NCBI GenBank assembly: GCA_020137815.1
Contig: CM035357.1
Span: 5,712,616 to 5,776,615 of the forward strand
Length of the DNA stretch: 64,000 nt
Source: Hormiphora californensis
Lineage: Eukaryota > Ctenophora > Tentaculata > Cydippida > Pleurobrachiidae
Direction: 5' to 3'
A program made the position numbers and the translations under genes. Positions 45,682 through 56,722 of this stretch are shown here, in pieces (the first letter of the stretch is position 1; each line of letters begins with the position of its first letter). The notes beneath the pieces are model-generated. The model had not been told where the DNA came from, ran no database searches, and worked only from the letters and a program-made list of their open reading frames with translations.

Positions 45682-48018
45682 AACATAGAAATGGAGGTTG
45701 ATAAATAGATGTATAAAAAGAATGGGGCAACAAGAGTGAGACGGTAGAAAAAAATATTATAGAAAAAAAAGAGAGAAAGAAGAGAGTATGATCAGGAAAG
45801 GGGTAACATGGAAAGAATATGGCGGAGGGAGAGGAGGACAATAGATGCATTTCCTAATTATATGTCTCTCTCACACATCGCAACAACCAACAATCGTAGT
45901 GGACCACACAGTGTGGGAGAGCGGAAATGGGAACAAAGAGCATACCTTCATCCTTTATTGAACCCTTTTCAGTTCACATATTATGCCAGACACAAAAAAG
46001 GGGGAGATGGAGATGAGAGATGTGGTTGATAGAGATGAGGGAGGGATGAGGGAGACCTCGGACAAAGGAACAAATTATTGTTTCAACTCTAATGGTGAAT
46101 TATGCAGCCACTCTAATATCCAACCCCTTTTGTTCTTTTTTCGGCTTCACCGTCTTCTTTTTGAAGTCTATATCGTGGGTTATTTGGGAGGTTACTAGCA
46201 GTAGACATCTACAATTCAATCATCCCTAGTTGTTGTTTATTGTTGAGTTTTGCTTCTAACCACAATCCACCACTAGACAGCTAACCATGTTCAATATTGA
46301 GTCTATTTCCCCCTCTCTCTCATATAAAATGTAAGAAACTGTTTCCCCTCTCTCTCATATACAATGTAAGAGAGTAAGCGATTGTGTTCACTGCATCACG
46401 TGACCATTGTCTTCAGGGCAGTCTCCAAGCTGTTGTAACATGTATACCTCATCTAGATATTTAGTATTTAGCATCAGCTGAAAATTGGTTCATCAGGCCC
46501 ATAGAATACTTTGGGTGACAAGTCCCTTGTTCACAGTAAACAGTTGTAGTACATGTTAATATAACTTGAAGGGATACATACACAGGGTGCGCTCCCAGTG
46601 TATAATTATTCAGGTAGAGCACACTATTATAATACACTCCTGGAAAAATTGTACACAGGATCGAACAACTCCGAACTCCATATTAATCTTTACAACTGGA
46701 CAAATGATGAATGATTGAAAAATGTACATACATGTTTGAACTTTATAGTTCGTAAGAGCCAAGAGGCAATTTTTGACAGATCTATGTAATCAAGTTTTAC
46801 AGTTTTTTATAAAAGTTTCTATTTCCATCAAGATTAATAAACGTGCCTGCATTCATCCCCAGTATTTCGGTCTATCATTGTGAATAGCAGTGAACCGATT
46901 AGCTTCCCACACGTTATGCTTTTGTTGTTCACCTTTCATCAAATAGTGTGTGTGGTATGGTGTGAGCCTCTCACACACTCTCTCTTTCTCTCTCTCTCTC
47001 TCACTCTCTCTCTCACCCACATCTCAGCATTTATCAGGACTAGAGGAAAATTATCAGGATTGTACAAAACAGGATTCTCATGTACACATTTTGAATGAAA
47101 GACATGTGTGCAACACACAAATGATGTCATTTTGCTATGCTCAATTGATTGCGGCAATAGTTCTTGTATCATGGTAGTTTTTCATAGCTTCACAAACAAG
47201 GTCTAGACAAACAAGGGCCGGAGGATTAAAAAAGGAGATACATTATCAGGTATCAATAGATCAGATCTCTGTGACAAGCACACACACCAACCAAAATGCT
47301 GTCAGGCCAATGCTCTCACATCCAAAATGTCAACTTCATGTTGCAACATGAAGAGTTAGGGACGTTGCAGTTGAGGTACTAAAATAAGGAGGACGATGGC
47401 ACCATTTGGTGACCTGTAACTAACATCTCTAGCTTAGTAGTCATGGAGACGGGAAGAGGCGTGGAGAGATAAAGTGAGTTGGATACAAGTAGAACGAGGG
47501 AAATGAACCTTTCAGCAATCCAACTCTGAATGTTCAATATCAAACCGAATGTCAATTATTATATATGGCCCCAATATCAATTCAGTGTCAAGAAATATAC
47601 ACATATATAACCGGAGAGCATGGAACATTAACTCATAGTGATGTTGAATAGCATGGTATGCACCACACACAACAACTCAGTTACAATATATGCACAACAC
47701 ACATGGGATGGGTTGATGAGGGTGGAACGAACATTTGAATGAAACTTTCCAAAGAGTAGCTCAATGCTAATTTACACGCTACAGTTACAAAAGAAAAGCA
47801 TTCAGTTAAATTGTATTTGTGTACCATAAAACCATGAAAAGAGAAAAGTGCAAAAGTAAAACAAAAACTTGGTAGCTAGTTCTAAATTTAATCAAAATTG
47901 AGGTTCGACGAAGGTAAATTGATGGAACAAAGAACCGCCAGACGTTAAGACAAAGAGTAAATTAAGAGTATAATGGGGAGAATGGGAAAGAGATGGAGAA
48001 ATAGATAGAGAGATAGAG

Positions 48019-48019
<1 letters not shown>

Positions 48020-48098
<79 letters not shown>
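48020..48098. repeat. (GA)n microsatellite
   Basis: About 78 bp of GA with GATAGATA edges. Confidence 0.95.
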
Positions 48099-48102
<4 letters not shown>

Positions 48103-48849
48103 AAGATAGATAGATAGAGTGAGAGATAGTGAGAGAGTGACAAAAAGATAGAGCGAGAGGCAAGAGAGCAATCACACGACATACCGGCAGACTGCCTAAT
48201 TAGAAGGGCGCTGCTGGTGTGGAGGTGTGGGGCAAGAGGATGAGTTGGACAACAGGAGTGAAGGATGTCATTACAATAAAGGAGCATCATGAGAAACTGA
48301 GGACTTGGATCAGAGAGATAGTCAAGAGAGGAATATGAACACACAGATATATTGTTGTTGTTGTAGGTAAGGGGCTAATTATATGGGTGGGGCAACAACA
48401 GGAGCAGGTCTCTTTCCAAATGTTCATCTCTCTCTCTATCACTCTTGTCTTAAGAGACAAGAGTGAAGAGTCACTCTCCTCTCTCTCTACCTCATGCATC
48501 CCATTCACTCTCTAATGATAACTGAAGGGCCACCTGCAAGTTGCCCTTCTCATCCCCTGACTTAGTAGGTAATTATAACAGTAGGTCACATATGTGTTCT
48601 AGCACCTACCTGCTATACTGCACCCCTGTTCTAGAGTATTCTAGTTATCTCTCTTTAGTTGCATGTACTAGTATCTCTCCTTCTCTCATCCCCTAGTGAC
48701 ATGATCCCTCGTCATGATCAACATTCCCCTCATTTCCTCATACAGGCATTGTTTTCAGAGGAGATAAATTAACAATTATCCCAGATCCGAAATATAGCAT
48801 TTGTCTAATTCAGGGCTAAATTAAATTCACTGTTTTTCAATTTCAACTT

Positions 48850-49885
48850 ACCTTTTCATGTGTTCAATTGCAGCCTGAAACCGCTCATCTTCCCCACTAA
48901 TCATCGAACAACACACCGGGAGCTTTATATAGGTTCGGTAGGTTTTTAGAACAAATGCAGTGACTACAAAATGTGGGCAAGTTAAGAAGGCAATACTACA
49001 CACAGTGTAAGTGTGCTTGTTCTCTGTCTCTCTCTCACTATGTATCTATCAGTATCTCTCTCTCTCCCCCTCTCTCTCTCACTATAGATCTATCAGTATC
49101 TCCCGTACTACGCTTTCACCTGGATCTCTATCTCTTCTCTCAATCTTTCTCGGATATTTCTCGACGTGGCTACGGATCCAGCCTATCAAACATCCAACAA
49201 ACAACACGTGCACGCAGCATGGGCAGTGGACTGGGTGGAACTGAATATGCAGTAGAAGCCTTTCGGGACAATAGTGAAGTTAATAAACAATACAGGAATT
49301 TGGTCGTCTTGACTCTTGACTGACTCGTGCGAAGAACAACAGTATGAAGGGTATGCAGGAATTAGGAATTAGTAAATGAGCACGCACGTATACATGGCAG
49401 TATTAAAACTCCGACTAAACGGACTAAATGGTACAATGGAACTGTAGTGTGTAGTTTTGAAAGGAAGAGTGTACGGACAAAGGAACTATGTGGGTGTGTG
49501 GTCTTTAGTGAGCTGGTATTATACAATGTCACTGGATCATTATTCATGTAAATAATAAAATGAGATCATTGCCCGATCTTATCCAAACCAGGAAATCCAA
49601 CCTTCTTCAACGGCCTTTTATTTGATATTTTATTACCACCTCTTATCCACCACATCCCCCTCTAATTTCGTTAGAATATTGTCCCATATTTGCCCTTTTC
49701 ATGTCTGCTTTTACCAGAAAAGGATTTTTTCATGAATCGACAATCGTCTTATCACCTATCTTCCTTTTCAGATACCACGTCGGTGCTTACTTTTCATTGT
49801 CGGATATCACGCCGGTACTTACTTTTCATTGTCGGATATCACGCTGCTGGTGTCACTGTACACGACCATCAGCACAGAGAGCCTT
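48850..49885 (-). CDS. putative exons of an unrecognised minus-strand gene
   Basis: Exon A ends ...TSSVISDNE with donor AAAA|GTAAGT at 49822/49823. Exon B (about 48851-48892) reads GEDERFQAAIEHMKR with donor AAAAG|GTAAGT, after TTAG. Phases join (AA+T = Asn). Acidic then basic, no known family. The donor of exon A is duplicated 32 bp downstream. Upstream frames are not open far, so a start is uncertain. Treat as tentative. Confidence 0.3.
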
Positions 49886-50343
49886 CTTCATCCACGATCT
49901 GGGACACTGCCGGTGCAGTGTCAGCTTCTCAATGAAAATGGGACATCCTATACAATGATGGAACATTATTGGGGGGAGATGAAAACGGGACATCTTAACA
50001 CTTAACAGATATCTGCAGATTGTGGGGGTTAGTGCTTAGTCCAGTGGTACTCAGAAGTGGGGTGGGGCTAGTGCAGTGTTCAGAAGACATCCTAGACAAT
50101 TAGACAAAAAAAGGGGGTAGCATGGGAGAACTATTGAAAACCAAGAGGTCTGATGATGGGTAACAAAACAAGATCAAGACCAAATCAGCTATTGAAAATA
50201 ACGTATGGAAATAAGAAAGTGTATTCAAAAACTTAAAAAACTCCAATCAAAAAACGTATCAAAAATATATATAAATCTGCACAAACATGAACGATCTAAC
50301 ACAAAATAAACACTATAATATATACTTGACTCATTATAAAGAT

Positions 50344-53300
50344 TCACAGTTTTGAAACGGGAAGTTCATCGTTTTTTAGGTGTTTAATACTGCGAATGAG
50401 GGACTCTCGCTCTTGGTACGTACTGGTTTCCAGGGTTACCGTCTTACCAAGGCGTTCCTCCACCAGAGTAAATTCATCCACACTGCAATTGGATGGGAAT
50501 CATTATATTGTGCTAACCCTCCTTTACATAGAAAGAGGGTCGAGCTAGCTCCCAGCTAGCTGCAAGATTGGAATACATATTACGCGCCCTTCTTTGATCT
50601 CACTCACACCTACTATTACACATCTCAGTAGTAGACCTACCACTCGTCTGTTATACATCATCTCACTCTCATATATAATCAGAGGGTGTATAACAGACGA
50701 GTGGTAGGTCTACCATGTTAGCTACCACTCGTCCTGACGGGACCTTGATCTCGCTAAAATGTGGTAAGCGCAATAAATTCGTCGTAGTTTTGGGTAGTAT
50801 TGGGTCTAAATTTTTTGTGTCGTCCCCGTGCTAAACAGGTCTGTGTTTTTATCTGTATAATACGTGACTTTCATTTCTTATTATCAGAGAAAGAAGGTGT
50901 GTGAAATGTGAGCCAATTCACGGACCCTACCCTCACTTTGTACACCCGCTAAAATGCATAAACTGATATGAGCAGGGCACCCTACGGCAGTTATCGTACA
51001 CGTGTCCCTTACAGAGTGCAAGTGAAGCCGACCCCCTGGCGACCTCCCCCCTGGCGACTTAGAGGGTAAAACCAATAGGACAAACCGTGTATAACAGAGG
51101 AAAAACAACTATATTCCCCCAGAACACTTACGTGACACTCCCACTTCTACTTTGTGGTTCCCTGTCCTCATATACCAGTACCAGATCACAACTGGTAAAG
51201 TGGCTGTATTGTACACACAGGATGTCCTCTAGGGGGATACTTTCCAGAATCACAAACTGAACACTACTCGGCATTCTGGGGGAGGAGAGAAGGTGTGATA
51301 GATTGGAAACTACCATGATCTGGCCTTCCAGATACCTACTAGGTTCTGCGTAACTGGACTCTTGACTAGTGGAGGGTGCAAGTCATGGATGAGTAAGAGT
51401 ACAGGAGGTACCGTGGTACTATCGTCCACTGGCAACCAATAGCTCTAACTATAGACTGCACTTCTAGTATACCTGAAGTTGGAGGTAATGGGTAGTGGCC
51501 AGAAGATGTTATCTTCCTCAATAATATAGACAGTCTGGTCAGCCAACACCACTGACACAAGAACCTTGCTGTCTTCCTCTTCTTCCTCCTGGCCTCCATC
51601 CGACTCCCCATCGCTAGCAGGTAGAATACCTAAAGAACCGGTAAAACTAAAATTAGTATTCATTTTGAAGAATACCAACATTTGACAGCAGAACTTGAAA
51701 TAGAGACCACGAGGAAAACAGTTCCAACCTGATTTGAACTATTAGCGACAAAAAGTACCCTAAATACGCAACTCTAACTAAGTAAACCTGATTTTGAAAC
51801 AGCACTCCTGGTACCGGGTTGGTGGGGTCCACACTGTAGATACACTAGATGGTAGGCGAGAAGGACTACTGAGGAATAGTCCTCTGTAGAACTATCATGG
51901 GCTGCTATCTCAAACCTGTAGAGGGGGGGGGGGTGTTAACCATGGTGACAATGGTAACCATGGTGACATTGGTAACAATGGTGACAATGGTAACAATGGT
52001 AACCATAGTAACAATGGTAAGAATGGTAACATCTTCACAAGGTAAAAAAAGGAAGTTACTTAGGAGAATTCAGGAACAGTCGGGCAGTAAATATTTACCT
52101 GAGATTATCTAGATCATCATCCAGAGTAACGATTGATAGTTCCCGTCCCTTTCTTGTAATTAGCGTGTCACTCTCATAGCTATCTACCTGGTACTGACAA
52201 TCCAGGGCACCTGTTACCTAGAAATTAGAGGGTTAGTGAATACACATTGGTAACCTGGGATAGGGCACCTGTTACCTGGGAGTTAGAGGGACAGTTAAGC
52301 GACTCAATCATAGAGATTGGTGTTATACAAATTATTGAATACTGAGATGTCAACAAGCAACCTAGAATTATACGTAGAAAACATAGATTAGTTAAGTTTA
52401 AGAATGTAATTGATGCAGCAGCAGTCGCATACAGTAAATTCGGAATTAAAAGTCTTTGAAGTTGAGTATTAAATTGAGACAAGTCTAGACACTAACTGTA
52501 CAGTTGCGGCATTATAACCCTGGACTACTACAAACTACTACTACTCTGAGTGCCTGGGAAACACTCCCCAAATGAACTAATAGTTACTACGTACTCATTA
52601 TACATGCGAACATGATAAAAACAAAGGGAAACAAGGCATTTTGCCGGGTTTTTGGCGCCCTCTATAGAGTATAGATGCGAACATGATATGAATTTGCCGT
52701 CGACTAACCCACCACTGATTTGCCTTACTTCAGCATCACTTACTGCTCGTTTCAGGTCACCAGTCTTCCTCAGATCTCGTGTCATAAATGTTATCATGGC
52801 ACACTCCTCCCACCCAAACTCAAATCGGATCTTCTGCTCAAATACACCAATCACTATCTGAGCTGGGGGAGAGGGGAAAAGGGTTCATAACTCGTCCTAA
52901 TATCGTCTGAATTTGAGAAAAAACGGTTTATAACTAAGTACTAACTGAGATTCTGAGAATTATCATAGTCGCTAAAGGGATTTCTAACTACCTACCAATA
53001 TCAGTAACTGGAAGGGAAACCAGAAGAACCAAGTTAGGTGTCACGTGTCTAATAGTGCTCTGTTCTGAAGTCACGTGGTCAGCTGATATCAGCACGTGCA
53101 AGTTTTCAGTTGTCATGACAACAGCACAACGAAACTCCTGGAGGGACGGGAATTGTTATGTTCTAACCCTCCTTTTAATTTGTGATACAGTACAGGGCCG
53201 GGCAAAGCTTCTTGGAAGCATGTGAGAGGTTTTCTTATCGATTTAGAGGGAGATTTTTTATAACTGTTTACCGTTTCAGGGTGTTCACTGTAGATGCAGT

Positions 53301-56300
53301 AGCTGCGGTCTCTGTACAGGACGTTGTAGGAATCGCCTAGCTTCTCTTGTGTGAACTGCTGTAGTGATTCCTGAGGGGGGGGGGGGTGTAAAATGGGTAA
53401 AATTCTCCGTATTTCCAACTATGATACTAAAATGTTGAGATTTCATATCTCAGAATTACCATTACTCACCATTGTTATTGAAGCGAAGCTCTCCATACAC
53501 AGTCCAAGGACATCAGCAGTCACCTCTTGTTCCTCTCCATCGCCCTCATACCTCCTTCTCCTGCTGATCTTCACATCTTTATCATAATAAGCCCTCCAAA
53601 CCCTTCCAATGTGCCCCAGAACTCTCTCCCTATTCTCATAACTCGACATCAGCAGGTCAACCCCATCCTTGGAAAATGTCTTGAGATCGGTGTAGTACTT
53701 GAGGGACAACACGAAGCTTCCCGAGTATATCTCAGTGTATTGGGTGAGACTAAAGATAAACCGGAGGCGAAGTTTAGTTAGCACGCTGAACCGGGGTGTG
53801 AGGGGTTGGTGTCGGACGAAACAAGGTGGAGGCCACCTCACAATATCTTCTTCCAATAAGAACATGAACATTTCAGTGAGTACAAGACACCTCGAATACC
53901 TCCTTTCCAACCTCACTGACATACAGATAATCTCATCCAGCCTCCGGACCCCCAGAATCCGTTTTAGTTGTGTTAGATCCTCCTCCGATTCCGTCATCAA
54001 CACTTCTTCCTCCGCAAGCAACTCCTCGTTTTGCAATGACGTCACAATCATATCTTTGAACTTCTCCATATCAGACTCGTTATAACCGACAAAGGAGAAG
54101 GTGGTATCTGGATTTCCAAACGGATTTCCCTCAAACCGGAATTCAATCCTCACCGAATGTCGGAAGTAACTGCTCAGTACCTGTCTGATCTGGGAGATCT
54201 TGTTCCGGTAGAGGACGGAACAGGTGATGACGTCACTGTCTGATGACGTCATCAGTTTATCCAGGCTATCCTGGTTCAGGGAGAGGAGCTGGCAGTTTTC
54301 CAGACGGAGAATGATAACTTCACTGGAGGTCACCACGACAACCACAGGTATTGCCATGTCAGCACGGGAATACCGGAAACAGTGGGTGGGAAAGGAATGG
54401 AATCCATTTTCTATCTCTTCACTATCGAGAGATTGTCTGGCTATCTTCTCACTCGGATCAACCCCCTCATCCTCTTCATCCCCTTTAGCACTCTCCTCCC
54501 CTAGCTCCTTGATCTTGTTCACCAAGTGATAAAGATGGGCTAGATCCTGGAGGAAGAGCAGCGAGTACACATTGGGAGCATCCTGTCCCTTTCTCAGGAT
54601 TGAAATACGATCCCCTGGGATCAGATCACAACTGATCACATCACCAGGTCCCATTGCCCAGGTCACCACACCACCCTTTGGGATCACCTCCAGGAGTTCC
54701 GGTTCCTTTTTGAGTGGGTTTAGTCCGAGAACCCGGAGCAGTTCAGTCTCTTCCGGGTATACAGAGTAGGTTGATTGGAGGTCAGATAGGGGGACATCAG
54801 CATACTTACTGACCAACTCATCGACAGTTTCATCAATGTTGTAGACCCCGTTAGGGACAATGTGGAAGGAGCTGAAATCAGGTTTAGGAACTACACTGGG
54901 AACGGGAGTTGGTCGGTTTTCAGACCGGGAATCTTTACTCTCTCGGCTGCTCTCAGTCGTGTACGATTCAGTCCCATCGCGAGATATTATTGGCCTTAGC
55001 ATCGGGTTACTTGGCTCCAATATCTTCAGACTCTCCGCGGTTACAGTCAGTACTTTGGGTTGTTTTGGAGGTTTTGATTGAGCTACTATCGGGAATATCG
55101 GGTTTATAAACTGTGACAACCAATTGTCACCATGAGCTTTTAGAAGTTCTCCGATCTTTTTGAGCAGAACATCCTCGTTTGTCAGACATTCCTCATCCTC
55201 TATCTTTTTATCTTCCTCGCTTTCTTCACCCTCTCTCTTCTTATCCTCCTCGTATCCCTCATCTTCTCTCTTTGTCTCTTCCACACATTCAACAATATCA
55301 ACTAGAATTCCCGCTCTATCCCGCGAAGTGGGGGAGGTAATTTGAAGGTTCAGATCACAGTACGATATAGCTGCTGTCAGAGATTCCTCACCCCATGAGC
55401 TGCCCATTGCTGCCAAACTGCTAACCGCATCCTCACACACCTCAACTAGACAGATGGTCTCCTCCTGGTGGACCTCAACCTGCTTTCTTTGTTCTCTCAT
55501 CTTCCATACCTTCCTTCCCTCACTCTTCACTATCTCCCTGCCATCTAGTTTTACTGGGATGTGGTCCTCTTCAAATAAAGATAGCACGGCGACCCGGTGG
55601 TCACTGTCTTCCGAGAGAGGGTTGCCTTGGAGCCATAGTATTTCGAGATTGGGCAGACCAGTCAGACGACTGATCTCTTGTACTTCAGAGATTAGATTGT
55701 TACATAGGTCCAGAGATTCGAGGGAGAATAACCTTTCTAGACCTGCCGGGAGGGAGAAGGTATTATTATGCGGAGATCTGATTAAATGGATGTCAAAAAG
55801 AAGATGTTGCATTTGTTTGTCTAGGATTTGGTACACACAGCTGCGGTACATGATAAGTCTGTCAAGGGGGGGCTAGAGTGTCATAACACAAAGAAGAAGA
55901 AGACAAACACAAAGCCTGTTAAAGTTCTATGTGCAAGCTTTGAGAATGTACGAGATGCAGCTAGGAGAGAATAGAATATAGGAAAGTGGAATTCATAAAT
56001 CATAATTTTTCATGGCATTCAATCTCATTAAAACAATAAAATATGGGCGGGCACGAATAGATTTATTAAATACTAAGTACTGACACGCCGAACTAAATGA
56101 GATAGAGAGATAGAGATACCAATGATCAAAATGTTGTCGTGTTATACCTGCCAGTGATTTAATGTGGTTGTGGGAGAGGTTGAGGGACGTCACATTTCCC
56201 AGTTTCAGATGAAGGGAATCCACGTCAGAGATGGTGTTATGAGAGACGTCTAGGATACCAAGGTACGGTAACTGAATTGAAGGAGGGGAGAGTTAGGATT

Positions 56301-56605
56301 TATACTACTATGAACAAATATGTGGGTTTGTCCAAGTCAAAGTTTGTCCAAGTCAAAGTAGAATAAAATGTAAAAGGGCTACATACAACTGTGAAAATAG
56401 TAAAAGGAGCCTAAAAGAAAGACCTATAAAACATGCATGCAGTGAGCCTATAGTAACCTCACAAAGGGGGGCTCACACGGAGCCTCTCAGACCTGGATTA
56501 CAATACAATGCAAGCTCATAGAACAGTGTGCCTTCCCCATCACCACTATAACATAGGCGTGGTGGGAGAGAGAGAGAGAGAGAGAGAGAGTGAGAGAGAG
56601 AGAGT

Positions 56606-56642
<37 letters not shown>

Positions 56643-56651
56643 TGAGAGAGT

Positions 56652-56722
<71 letters not shown>

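Larger units (their letters stand above)
45090..48490. other. stretch without a confident gene
   Basis: Low-complexity and AT-rich text. On the minus strand 46110-46178 reads FKKKTVKPKKEQKGLDIRVAA and a stop, preceded by an acceptor-like TATAG. It could be the last exon of the putative gene that begins near 49.9 kb. CT/GA-rich tracts lie at 46975-47020 and 48020-48098. Confidence 0.35.

Noticed and set aside
46939-47172. ORF with CCTHVFHSKC resembling a zinc motif
   Set aside because: One isolated pair of cysteines next to a CT repeat; no domain length.
48487-48545. Ubiquitin-interacting-motif-like VALQLSLESEWDA followed by a stop on the minus strand
   Set aside because: Very short, phase does not join the putative exon at 48.85 kb, no other support.
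53443-55851. Single-exon 802-aa gene
   Set aside because: An acceptor at 55743 and neighbouring exons on both sides show it is the large internal exon of NISCH.
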